Origin: MWDV01 sp964634255
GTDB lineage: Bacteria; Verrucomicrobiota; Verrucomicrobiia; Limisphaerales; MWDV01
Length of the DNA stretch: 64,000 nucleotides
Reading direction: 5' to 3'
Assembly (NCBI GenBank): GCA_964634255.1
Contig: CAZWJC010000003.1
Location: forward strand, 20,694-84,693
Of the stretch, positions 25,878-35,039 are shown in pieces (position 1 is the stretch's first letter; every line of letters starts with the position of its first letter). The notes under the pieces are model-generated. The model was not told where the DNA came from. It ran no database searches and saw nothing but the letters and a program-made list of their open reading frames with translations. A program made the translations under genes and the position numbers.

Positions 25878-28800
25878 TCACGGTTTGCCGCGATCGAGCA
25901 ACTGGCGCACTCGGGTCGCCAGTTCCTCTGCGTTGAATGGCTTCTGGAGAAACTGCACACCTTCCTCCAACACGCCTTGCCGACTGATAACATCCGCCGT
26001 GTAACCCGACATGAACAGACATTGGATGCCCGGCTTGAATTGCTCAACCCGCTGTTTCAACTCCAGCCCGTTCATGCCCGGCATGACGACATCCGTAATC
26101 AGCAGGTGGATGGACTCGGCGTGCGCTCGCGTTTGCAGCAACGCATCCTCCGGCGTGTGGGCGGCCAGCACGGTGTACCCCTGCCGCTGTAGAAAGCGTT
26201 CGCCCAGCTTCAAGATTTGTTCCTCATCCTCCACAAGCAAGATAGTCTCGTTGCCCCGCGGCAGCTTTCCTCGGCCCGACTCGGTGCTTCGATCCGTTTC
26301 TTCACAGCAACGTGGCAGGCAGATGTTGATCGCAGTACCCTTCCCCAGTCCGGAATGTACTTTGATCAGACCGCCATTCTGTTTGACAATGCCGTACACC
26401 GTCGCCAGACCAAGCCCGGTGCCCTTGCCGACTTCTTTGGTGGTGAAGAACGGTTCGAAGAGATGTTCCAAGACTTCCGGACTCATGCCGGGCCCATTGT
26501 CGCTCACACACAACAAGACGTATTCACCGGGCACACCGTCAGCATACGTGGCCGCATCGACGGCGTTGAGGGTGAGATTGCAGGTCTCCAGCGTCACCTT
26601 ACCCACGCCGTCAATGGCATCGCGCGCGTTCACGGTCAGGTTGGCGAGAATCTGATCCAGTTGAGCGGGATCCATCTTCACCCGCCAGAGGACGCGTCCC
26701 GGGACCCATGCCAGTTGGATGTCCTCGCCGATGAGTCGTTGGAGCATCTTGAGCATACTGGCAACCACCTCGTTCAAGTCGAGCACCTTCGGCATCACCG
26801 TCTGCCGCCGGGCGAAGGCCAAGAGCTGGCGGGTTAAATCGGCTGAGCGCCGTGCCGCTCGCTGCGCCTCTTCAAGGTCGCTCCGGACGGGACTGCCCGG
26901 GGACACTTGTTGCAGGCTGACATCCAGGTTGCCAAGGATGACCTGCAGCATATTGTTAAAATCGTGGGCCACGCCCCCCGCTAACCGCCCCACGGATTCC
27001 ATCTTTTGCGCCTGCACCAACTGCGTCTGGAGTTTCGCGCGCTCCGCTTCCGCCTGCCTCCGCAGGGTGACATCCCGGAACTGACTCAGGACCAGCGACT
27101 CAAAGCCCGGTTGCTCCAGCATGGCGTTGGTGACACCGAACCAGACCTTCTTTCCATTCCAAAGCGCCAATTCCTCCTCCACGTGCTGGAGAATCGTCCG
27201 GCTCTCGAAGCGACGGTGGTAGCTATCCAGTATTCGAGCTCGTTGATCCTCCTGGTAGGCGACGGCTAGAGAATGGCCCTCCAGCTCCTCCCGCGGTTTG
27301 CCGACCATCCGGCAATACGCTTCGTTCACCTTCACTGTGCTGCCCAGAGCATCCGACAGCCGCATCCCTTCCGCGGAGGTCTCCCACACCAAGGAAAGGC
27401 GTTTCTCCAAGGCGGCTTCGGACTCGATGCGTTTTCGGATCTGCTCGGCTTTCTCCTGCACTTGGCGGCGCAACAAATACACCCACGCCAACACGGCCGC
27501 CACTACCAACAGGAAGCCGGCCCCCATCAGGACCGCGTGCCGCGGCGTCCACCACGAAGGCGCGAGCAGCACTTGCACATCGTCCGCGGAGCGCAGCAGC
27601 AGACCAAAGGACCGCGGCTCATTCCGGTTGTCCGGCTGCACGCGACAAACCCCGGTGAGCCGCACCACACTTCCTGCCCGCCAGGATGGGATTGTCAGGT
27701 TGGTTTCCGCGGATTCGAACTGAGCGGGAAACACCACCGCACCACTCTGCACGATCAGGGACGACAACGCGGAGCCGCCAGGGTCGTTCCGCAACTGCCC
27801 TTCCATCACAACCAACTCCCGATCAAAACGTCCTTGGGGGAGAATCGTCTCCGCCGATGCCACCCTTGCGGTAACCGTCAAGGATTCCTGACTTCGCTGG
27901 AATAAGGCCTCCTCCAGGCAGTTTGCCAATCCGTCCGCCGCCGGATAGCCCACTACGTCCAACACCTCCCCGACCGTCACGCGCCCCTGCTGGGCCGGCT
28001 TGGCGAGAATGGCCCCGGTTTCATCCTGCAGGTAGAACTGATGCTCCGCCCCCTGCAACGTGACTTGACCCCGCACGCGCACCCGTTGCAGCCCCAGCAG
28101 AGACAGCGACTCGCGATTGACCGTGTTGATGGGCCGCGAGGCGATCGCAAAAACGTCTCCAGGTGCGGGCATGACAACATTGATCGCCTCCTCATTGGGC
28201 ACGCGGAGTTGCACGCTCACCCATTGATCCCGGCTGTTCAAGACGCCCGTGCAAACGCCCCGCAGTCGCACTCGGGCGTTGACCAAGCGTCGCAGCCCCG
28301 CAGCCTCACCCGGCGTGGGCACTACCGCTTCAAATGCACCCTGCTCACCGACCACCTTGAGCATGACGTGCCCCGGTTGATCAGCAACCGAACGGACCAC
28401 GCCCTCCAGTTCAACCCAAGCGCAATCGTAAGCTTCCGAAAACAGGACGGGCAGATCCACATGAAGCGGTTCCGGAAAACTTGCCGTCCCCAGAGGTCGC
28501 AAGGTCGCATCCACTATCATGCGCGCAATCCCGCCGGCGTCCGTCACACCTTCCACGTCCACCCATTCGCCGGGTCGCAACCCACCACGCCACGCCCGCA
28601 CGAAGAGCGCACCGGTGTTGTCCTGCAAGAAGAAATGAGGCCAGGCCGGATCCGCATACGTGACCACGCCTTGGAGGCGCACTGGAAGACGCTCCGCCGC
28701 CCTTGTCTTGCTCAAGGTCCGAACCTCCCGCACCGTCCGGAGCACCTCGATCGCAGCGGCATTGGTTTCTCGTCCGGCAGTTGGAGATGTGCTCTCCGGC

Positions 28801-29792
28801 GGGGGCGAGTGTGTTGCGTCTTCCAAAAAAACTTCCCGATCCACGATCGCGGGAAAACCCCAAACATCCACGGCGTCATCTACCGCGATCGTCTTGCGGG
28901 TTGGGCTGACGACAAGGATCGTCCCCGTAGCATCGCGCACGACCAGTGAACTGGCCCGATTCGCTGAAGGCCCCTGTTTCCCCGTCACCACGCCTCGAAC
29001 TCGCACCCGCGGAGAAATCTCGCCCGTCTGTTTCATCGCGAGAACCTCGCGGATGGGAGTGATCGCGATTTCGGACAACGGCAACGGCGGACTCGCTACG
29101 ACCACGTTAGTCAGGCCAGGGATAAACAAACCCACACCTGTCACGCCGTTACCCTGATACCGGCTGGCGCAGACACCTTGAATTCTCACTCGGGCGCCAA
29201 CCAAGCTGGCATGCTCGACGCTTTGAGGCGGAATGTGCCGCACGTAGTTCAACAGGCGCGTGCTGCCAGCGAGCACCTCCAGTTTCATCCGCTCACCCAA
29301 CACCTCGACTTCGCGAACGACCCCGCCGACCTCCACCCATTGGCCGGACAACTTCCCCGACCAGAGATCGCCCTCTGTTGCAATAGTCGGAACCGGCAGC
29401 GGCCTCCGTCCCAGAGCGCGCAACTGAGGTTGCGCCACGACAGCACTCGGGTCGCCGACGGCGGTGACTCCACGCAGTTCGACCTCGTCCCCAATGCTAA
29501 CCTCGGTCGCAACATCCCGAGCCGCAGCAGAGTGACCACGGGCACCATCGTGCAGGAATAAGAGATTCCAAGCTGGATCTGTGTAAGTCACCACAGCTCG
29601 AACCTGCACCGGTAATCCGCGGGCCACGTCCTCGCGGCTCAAGTCAACTAACTCGCCGAAACTGGAGATAACCTCTGGATGGGCAGCAGCCACCACATCG
29701 CCGGCTGCCAGCATGTAAAGCCATACCGCCCAGCACCAGCGCAGAACGATCTGACACGTGTGGGAGAAATCAGTCGCGGCTGTTACGCGCAT
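25878..29792 (-). CDS. Hybrid sensor histidine kinase with OB-like repeats, PAS and receiver domain
   Basis: Start uncertain; ATG 29792 gives a membrane signal (LRWCWAVWLYMLAAGDVVAA), while the frame opens at 29891. About 1304 residues. The exported part (about 35-740) has seven OB-fold-like units, of which units 1-3 and 4-6 look like a duplicated triplet (VVTYTDPAW/VVTYADPAW; WVEVGGVV/WVELEGVV; VRVRGVVT/VRVRGQVT). A transmembrane helix follows at about 751-773 (MGAGFLLVVAAVLAWVYLL), then a PAS domain, the phosphoacceptor His943 (AGGVAHDFNNML), an ATPase domain with DNGPGMSPE and GTGLGLATVYGIV, and a C-terminal receiver with ITDVVMPGMNG supplying the phosphorylated Asp. No output regulator is adjacent. 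Convergent with the sugar-phosphate transferase. Confidence 0.88.
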   Translation of the reverse strand: MRVTAATDFSHTCQIVLRWCWAVWLYMLAAGDVVAAAHPEVISSFGELVDLSREDVARGLPVQVRAVVTYTDPAWNLLFLHDGARGHSAAARDVATEVSIGDEVELRGVTAVGDPSAVVAQPQLRALGRRPLPVPTIATEGDLWSGKLSGQWVEVGGVVREVEVLGERMKLEVLAGSTRLLNYVRHIPPQSVEHASLVGARVRIQGVCASRYQGNGVTGVGLFIPGLTNVVVASPPLPLSEIAITPIREVLAMKQTGEISPRVRVRGVVTGKQGPSANRASSLVVRDATGTILVVSPTRKTIAVDDAVDVWGFPAIVDREVFLEDATHSPPPESTSPTAGRETNAAAIEVLRTVREVRTLSKTRAAERLPVRLQGVVTYADPAWPHFFLQDNTGALFVRAWRGGLRPGEWVDVEGVTDAGGIARMIVDATLRPLGTASFPEPLHVDLPVLFSEAYDCAWVELEGVVRSVADQPGHVMLKVVGEQGAFEAVVPTPGEAAGLRRLVNARVRLRGVCTGVLNSRDQWVSVQLRVPNEEAINVVMPAPGDVFAIASRPINTVNRESLSLLGLQRVRVRGQVTLQGAEHQFYLQDETGAILAKPAQQGRVTVGEVLDVVGYPAADGLANCLEEALFQRSQESLTVTARVASAETILPQGRFDRELVVMEGQLRNDPGGSALSSLIVQSGAVVFPAQFESAETNLTIPSWRAGSVVRLTGVCRVQPDNRNEPRSFGLLLRSADDVQVLLAPSWWTPRHAVLMGAGFLLVVAAVLAWVYLLRRQVQEKAEQIRKRIESEAALEKRLSLVWETSAEGMRLSDALGSTVKVNEAYCRMVGKPREELEGHSLAVAYQEDQRARILDSYHRRFESRTILQHVEEELALWNGKKVWFGVTNAMLEQPGFESLVLSQFRDVTLRRQAEAERAKLQTQLVQAQKMESVGRLAGGVAHDFNNMLQVILGNLDVSLQQVSPGSPVRSDLEEAQRAARRSADLTRQLLAFARRQTVMPKVLDLNEVVASMLKMLQRLIGEDIQLAWVPGRVLWRVKMDPAQLDQILANLTVNARDAIDGVGKVTLETCNLTLNAVDAATYADGVPGEYVLLCVSDNGPGMSPEVLEHLFEPFFTTKEVGKGTGLGLATVYGIVKQNGGLIKVHSGLGKGTAINICLPRCCEETDRSTESGRGKLPRGNETILLVEDEEQILKLGERFLQRQGYTVLAAHTPEDALLQTRAHAESIHLLITDVVMPGMNGLELKQRVEQFKPGIQCLFMSGYTADVISRQGVLEEGVQFLQKPFNAEELATRVRQLLDRGKP

Positions 29793-29962
29793 ACCCCGAA
29801 CAACATTCTCCACACTTCTGCCCGTTTCGTGCCGCTGCCTGCTGATGGAAGAACACGCGGGCAGTCTGGTTAGGTTGCGGACCGATGTCAACGCCTGCAG
29901 CGCTCGTGGCAGGCAAGGCTTACAGAACGCCCTTTCTCAAGACACCCGCCAATAGCCAGGCT

Positions 29963-30580
29963 TTAGCGCTTACCGTAGAGCTTCCGCAGCACTTCAGCGT
30001 TGTAGCTGCGCGTACCGCCGACAACCGGGCGAATTTTCACCGAGTCCTTTACGATCTCCACCACCACACCGGTGAACCCGGCGACGTCCACGTGCTTGCC
30101 GTAGGCACACCCCGGAAAGTCCGGCTGGCTGGCGAGCAGTTGGATTGGCTGCACCGGCGCCGTGTAATCAGGCTCGGCGATAAAGACGCGAGGTGGCGCA
30201 CTGGTCTTGGAGTCGGCGGGCGGCTGCGCGTCCTCCACCGCCTGCAGCGGCGGCTCGTAACGTTCCGGTGGAGCGTAAAGCGTCTTGAGTCGGTTGGCAT
30301 TGAAGCTCTGCGTTATGCCATCCGGAGATCTCACCTTAATGGATTGGTTGACGACGTCCACCACGACCCCCGCAAAACCCCGGATTTCGATGTAGAGCCC
30401 TCGGGCGCACTGCGGAAAACCAGATCGCCCCGCGACGTCTTCAATTGGCAATGGCGTACCGGAGAAATCCGGCGCGGCGATGGCTTCCCGTATCGGTGCA
30501 TCTGAGGCTACTGATGACGTTGTTTCTGGTGTCGTGCGCGTTTGCATGAGCCAATCATTTTCGCAGGGTTCGTCCTCCAT
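29963..30580 (-). CDS. Two-repeat protein of unknown function
   Basis: 205 residues, not recognised. It consists of two 72-residue repeats exactly 100 residues apart (31-102 and 131-202) joined by a Pro-rich linker. Each repeat has a FP-C-x-G turn, then a GFxGVVVxxV strand pair and an end in [FY]NAxxL[RK]xLY; the small all-beta look recalls SH3-like or KOW barrels. There is no signal peptide, so it is probably cytoplasmic. ATG 30547 is an alternative start. It lies between two large sensor kinases, divergent from one and downstream in orientation toward the other, without overlap. A role as adaptor or nucleic-acid binder is conjecture. Confidence 0.7.
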   Translation of the reverse strand: MEDEPCENDWLMQTRTTPETTSSVASDAPIREAIAAPDFSGTPLPIEDVAGRSGFPQCARGLYIEIRGFAGVVVDVVNQSIKVRSPDGITQSFNANRLKTLYAPPERYEPPLQAVEDAQPPADSKTSAPPRVFIAEPDYTAPVQPIQLLASQPDFPGCAYGKHVDVAGFTGVVVEIVKDSVKIRPVVGGTRSYNAEVLRKLYGKR

Positions 30581-30702
30581 GGCGAATCCATTCTGCGAGA
30601 AATGGCTGGCTTGCTACTTCGCCAAGCTTGCCATTTTCCGTTCAGCAGAACACGCTCAACCCAGCGCAGATTCTGCCGATAACGATGTAGCGCATCATCG
30701 TC

Positions 30703-33700
30703 GTGAAACAAACTGGCTGCTGGTGGCTGCTCCTTGCCGTTGGGTATGGGGTGATATTGCACCCCAGACTAGCGCTTGCCCTGGACCCAGCGAAAAATCT
30801 CACCCAGTTCACCTGTCAGAATTGGACCCGCCATAGCGGGCTTCCGGCCAACGGCATCAACGCCATCACGCAGACGAAGGATGGTTACGTATGGCTCGGC
30901 GCGCAAAAGGGTTTGGTGCGGTTCGATGGCGACGAGTTCAGGCTGTTCCTCCTGCCTGCCCGGCCCGAATTCCGGCGGCAATCCATCGCGACGCTTTCCC
31001 GATCCCAAGACGGCGGCTTGTGGTTCGGCATCAACAATAGCTCCTTTGGACATTTTGACGGTGAGGATGGGTTTTCAACGATTGACGGGACACCATGGGT
31101 CAATCCGATCATGAACGTGTCTGCTGTGCGCGAGTTCCGCGACAGACATCTTTGGGTGGCGGCGGATAACGGGGCCGCGCAATTCACCAGCCGGAGTGCC
31201 AACGCCCTCGTCGTTGCCGATCAAATTGGCAGTGTTACCGCGGTGTGTGAGGGCGCGCGTGGACGCGTCTGGCTGGGAACCAGCGAACGTGGACTGTATT
31301 ACCACGATCAGAACGGACTGAGCCAGTTTCCAGATACATCACTCCACGGGAAAGTCATCCGCGCCCTCACTAAGGATGCTTCCGGCCAAATTTGGGTGGG
31401 CACCAGCACGGGGTTGCGATGCTATGACGCCGACTTTCAGCCGCGGGCGATCCCGCCTTCGGGCACAGAGGTGCGGGCGTTGCTGACGGATCGGCGGGGG
31501 GCGGTATGGATTGGGACGAGCGGCGACGGTCTGGGCCGATACCAAAACGGTCAATTGATGTATCTGCGCAAACAGGAAGGATTGGTGAACGACTTCGTCA
31601 CCGCCCTGTTTGAAGACGACGAGGGCAGTCTCTGGGTTGGCACCCGGGAAGGGTTGAGTCAGCTCGCCGATGTAAAATTCCCAATCCTCTCGATCTCGGA
31701 GGGATTGCCGGAAGGCTTGGTTCACGGAGTTGCCGCCGCGAAGGACGGGGGCCTCTGGGCAGCCACAAGCGTAGGCATTTCCAGAATCTCCAGCACGGGT
31801 GTCACCAATTACTCGGAAGAACTCGGGTTGTCCAACAGCTACATCAAACGGGTATTCGAAAGCCGCACGGGCGACCTTTACGCCATCGCAGGGGACAAAA
31901 CGATCGCGATCCTGTCCGGGGGGCGTCTCGTGGCCAGGCATCTGAACGAGACCTGGCCGATCGCTTTCGCGGAAGATGCACAAGGCATGATTGTCGCCGT
32001 GGGTGGGGCTTTGTATCGGGTCAGCCGGGATCAGTTTCTGCCCTTTTCGTTCAAGGACGGCCAGTCGCCGCAGTTCAATTGGATTCGCAATCTGCTCATG
32101 GCCCGCGATGGGACGCTGCTGGTTGCCAGCCCGAGCGGCTTGTTCTGCATCAAAGACGGCGAATGCACGCAGTGGTCGGCCAGCAACGGCCTCTCGGATT
32201 CGAGTGTTCACTGCCTCGCCGAGGACGCCGAAGGCGTCATCTGGGCCGGCTTGACGACCGGGATCGCCCGGCTGAAACAAGGCCGGATCAGCAACATCAG
32301 CCGGGGAGAAGGTCTGCTGGAGAATTACGTGTTTGCGCTCGCCTTGGACGATCGCGATTGGATGTGGGTCAACTCCAGCAGCGGCATCTACCGGGTGTCC
32401 CGCCGCAGTCTGAATGCCGTCGCAGACAAACAGGCCGACCAGGTGGACTGCGTGGCCCACGACGGCCTCGACTCCGTCAAGACGACCGACACCACCGAGG
32501 TGGAGTATTCAATCTGCAAGACAGCGGATGGCAGGATCTGGTTACCCAGCCCGCAAGGAGTGATCCAGATTGACCCTGAGAATCTTTACACCAACCAAGT
32601 AGCCCCGCCGGTTCGAATTCAGCAGGCTCGCGTCAACGGGGTCGAAATGTCAGTCCGACGACCGGTTTCCATCCCTCCGGGCCGCGGCGAAGTTGAAATG
32701 CGGTATGTGGCACTGAGCTACATCGTCCCATTGAAAATCCGTTTCCGATATCGCCTCGATGGCTGCGATGAGGATTGGATTGAAGCAGGTGATCGCCGGT
32801 CAGCCTTCTACGGCAATCTCAAGCCGGGCCGCTACCAATTCCAAGTGCAAGCCTGCAACGCCGATGGCGTCTGGAACGAACAGGGCGACCGCTTTGAATT
32901 TGAACTGCCACCCCACTATTACCAGACGGCCTGGTTTAGAATCCTCTCTGCATTGCTCGCCATTGCAGCCTTGGCGGGTGTCTATACCTGGCGGTTCCGG
33001 CATCTCCAGACAAAACAACGCCAGCTCAATGAAGCCAACGAACGGTTGGAAGCCAGGATTCAAGAACGAACTCGCGAACTAGCCGAGCAGCGCAACCTCC
33101 TGCGCACCCTGGTTGACCACCTGCCCGACAGCGTGTTCATCAAAGACAAACACAGCCGGGTCATTCTCAGCAACCAGGCCCACGCACAAACCATCGGCGC
33201 GGCAACCCCCGACGAAGTCGTCGGCAAGACGGATTTTGAATTCCTGCCGCGCGATTTGGCCGAGAAATTCTACGCCGACGAACAGGCGTTGCTCGCGAGC
33301 GGGCAACCGTTCAACGGCGAAGAGGCCAGCGTGGACATGAGCACCGGCGAACCGCGCTGGCTGCGCACCACCAAAGTGCCGCTCCATGATCCCGACGGCA
33401 GAATCATCGGCCTGGCCGGCATCAACCGCGACATTACCGAGCGCAAACACTGGGAGGCGCGCCTCGAATCGTTGCATCACCAGTTGGTTGAGGCATCCCG
33501 CCACGCCGGCATGGCAGAGGTCGCCACGGCCGTCCTGCACAACGTCGGCAACGTCCTGAACAGCGTCAACGTCTCCGCCGGGGTCGTGTCCGATCGCGTG
33601 CGCCGTTCGGCGGCCGACAGGATTGAGCTTGTGGTGCGGATGCTCCGCGAGCATCAGGCGGACTTGGCCCAGTTCCTCACTTCCGACGAAAAGGGGCGGA

Positions 33701-34362
33701 AGCTCATGGAATACATGGAAACGCTCGCCCAGCATCTCGCGGCCGAAAAGCGCAGCCTGCTCGAGGAGATCCAATGCCTCGTTCGAAACGTTCAACACAT
33801 CAAGGAAATTGTCACCACGCAACAAGCCTACGCCCACGTGGCCGGCGTCCAAGAGGTCCTGAATCCCGTCGAACTCGTCGAGGACGCGTTGCGGATGCAT
33901 GCGGCCAGCTTCGCGCGGCATGACGTGAAGCTTCGACGCGAGTTTGAGCCAACCCCTCCCATCACCGTGGACCGCCACAAAGTGGTCCAAGTCGTCGTGA
34001 ACCTCCTCCAGAACGCCCGGCGGGCCTGCGAGCAACGGCATGGCGACGCAGAAGTCACGGTGAAAGTCTGCCGCGCGGGCGCAGACCGCATTTGTATTGA
34101 AGTCGCGGACAACGGCGTTGGCATCTCGCCCGAAAGCCTCACGCGCATTTTCGCGCACGGCTTCACGACGCGCAAAGACGGCCACGGCTTCGGCCTGCAC
34201 AGCGGCGCCCTGGCCGCCAAGGAACTCGGCGGTCGTCTCCTCGCCCACAGCGATGGTTTGGGTAAGGGCGCGCGGTTCACGCTTGAACTACCCGTCGAAA
34301 TGAAGTTCAGCACAAGCCCGGGCGATAGCGCTCCGCCTGCAGCAACGCCCGCCGAGCCGTGA
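30703..34362 (+). CDS. Propeller-type sensor histidine kinase (Reg_prop/Y_Y_Y/PAS) with HNVGN box
   Basis: 1219 residues from GTG 30703, which opens a signal peptide (WWLLLAVGYGVILHPRLALA). Residues 40-620 form a two-component-regulator propeller with many repeats such as GYVWLGAQKGLVRFDGD, RVWLGTSERGLYYHD and AVWIGTSGDGLGRYQNG. A Y_Y_Y domain follows (LSYIVPLKIRFRYRLDGCDEDW), then a transmembrane helix near 746-765, a coiled coil, a PAS domain from about 795, and a kinase core. The phosphoacceptor box is HNVGNVLNSV with His946 instead of the usual H-E-x-x-N/T-P, and the ATPase domain has NLLQNARRA, DNGVGISPE and HGFGLHSGA. No receiver is fused. It resembles gut-type carbohydrate sensors in architecture, but ligand unknown. 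Confidence 0.88.
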   Translation: MKQTGCWWLLLAVGYGVILHPRLALALDPAKNLTQFTCQNWTRHSGLPANGINAITQTKDGYVWLGAQKGLVRFDGDEFRLFLLPARPEFRRQSIATLSRSQDGGLWFGINNSSFGHFDGEDGFSTIDGTPWVNPIMNVSAVREFRDRHLWVAADNGAAQFTSRSANALVVADQIGSVTAVCEGARGRVWLGTSERGLYYHDQNGLSQFPDTSLHGKVIRALTKDASGQIWVGTSTGLRCYDADFQPRAIPPSGTEVRALLTDRRGAVWIGTSGDGLGRYQNGQLMYLRKQEGLVNDFVTALFEDDEGSLWVGTREGLSQLADVKFPILSISEGLPEGLVHGVAAAKDGGLWAATSVGISRISSTGVTNYSEELGLSNSYIKRVFESRTGDLYAIAGDKTIAILSGGRLVARHLNETWPIAFAEDAQGMIVAVGGALYRVSRDQFLPFSFKDGQSPQFNWIRNLLMARDGTLLVASPSGLFCIKDGECTQWSASNGLSDSSVHCLAEDAEGVIWAGLTTGIARLKQGRISNISRGEGLLENYVFALALDDRDWMWVNSSSGIYRVSRRSLNAVADKQADQVDCVAHDGLDSVKTTDTTEVEYSICKTADGRIWLPSPQGVIQIDPENLYTNQVAPPVRIQQARVNGVEMSVRRPVSIPPGRGEVEMRYVALSYIVPLKIRFRYRLDGCDEDWIEAGDRRSAFYGNLKPGRYQFQVQACNADGVWNEQGDRFEFELPPHYYQTAWFRILSALLAIAALAGVYTWRFRHLQTKQRQLNEANERLEARIQERTRELAEQRNLLRTLVDHLPDSVFIKDKHSRVILSNQAHAQTIGAATPDEVVGKTDFEFLPRDLAEKFYADEQALLASGQPFNGEEASVDMSTGEPRWLRTTKVPLHDPDGRIIGLAGINRDITERKHWEARLESLHHQLVEASRHAGMAEVATAVLHNVGNVLNSVNVSAGVVSDRVRRSAADRIELVVRMLREHQADLAQFLTSDEKGRKLMEYMETLAQHLAAEKRSLLEEIQCLVRNVQHIKEIVTTQQAYAHVAGVQEVLNPVELVEDALRMHAASFARHDVKLRREFEPTPPITVDRHKVVQVVVNLLQNARRACEQRHGDAEVTVKVCRAGADRICIEVADNGVGISPESLTRIFAHGFTTRKDGHGFGLHSGALAAKELGGRLLAHSDGLGKGARFTLELPVEMKFSTSPGDSAPPAATPAEP

Positions 34363-34501
34363 ACAACTCGGCGGCCGAATTCTGCAGCAAGCAGGCGGAT
34401 TCGCCGCCACACCGCGGATTGCTTTCCGACTAAGTGACGCTATCTTCCCGCCGTCGCTGCAAGCGGGCATGTTGTTCGTTTGACGGCAAGCACGATTTCA
34501 C

Positions 34502-34936
34502 ATGAGCACATTGACCGACGCCACCGCCATCACGGATAAGACCCGCGAGCTTTGCCAGACGATTCTTGATCACCCGGCCTTTCAAGCCGCCCAGCAGAGC
34601 ATTCAGGCGTTTACCGCCAACGACCAGGCGCGCGCCCACTATGAATCCGTCGTCAGCAAGGGGCAGGAACTCCGTCACAAACAGCATCACGGCGAGGAAC
34701 TCCCGGAGGCCGAGGTCAAGGCGTTTGAAAGCGAACGGGAGGCGTTGCTGCGCAATCCCGTGGCGCGCGAGTTCATTGACGCCCAGTCCGACTTGCACGA
34801 TCTGCGACACACCATCGAAAAACACCTCTCGCTAACACTGGATTTGGGGCGCGTTCCGACTCCTGAAGACTTGGAAGGCGAATGCTGTGGAGGGGGCGGC
34901 GGCGGCGGCGGCGGATGTGGCTGTCACGGGCACTGA
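34502..34936 (+). CDS. YlbF/YmcA-family protein with Cys/Gly/His-rich tail
   Basis: 144 residues. The helical body (residues 10-110), with LCQTILDHPAFQAAQQSIQA and NPVAREFIDAQSDLHDLRHT, matches the YlbF/YmcA family of Gram-positive bacteria, which act with YaaT in RNA processing and carry an Fe-S cluster in that complex. The last 18 residues are a striking tail: Cys128-Cys129, ten Gly, then Cys139-Gly-Cys141-His142-Gly-His144. This gives four Cys and two His, a plausible metal-binding site. It is separated from the kinase gene by 139 bp and from the next gene by 103 bp, so it may be transcribed alone. Function in this phylum unknown. Confidence 0.82.
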   Translation: MSTLTDATAITDKTRELCQTILDHPAFQAAQQSIQAFTANDQARAHYESVVSKGQELRHKQHHGEELPEAEVKAFESEREALLRNPVAREFIDAQSDLHDLRHTIEKHLSLTLDLGRVPTPEDLEGECCGGGGGGGGGCGCHGH

Positions 34937-35039
34937 GCCCACCTCGGCAATTGCTGACTTAAGTCGCTGCGGAGCGGTTTCGCTCATGCGCTTCGCCGTT
35001 GTCATTTAAAGTGCGCCTCGCTAGCCTTGCGCTGGCGCG

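Noticed and set aside
31339..32460. 373-codon open frame on the minus strand
   Set aside because: Antisense to the propeller repeats of the sensor kinase; a GC-rich shadow frame.
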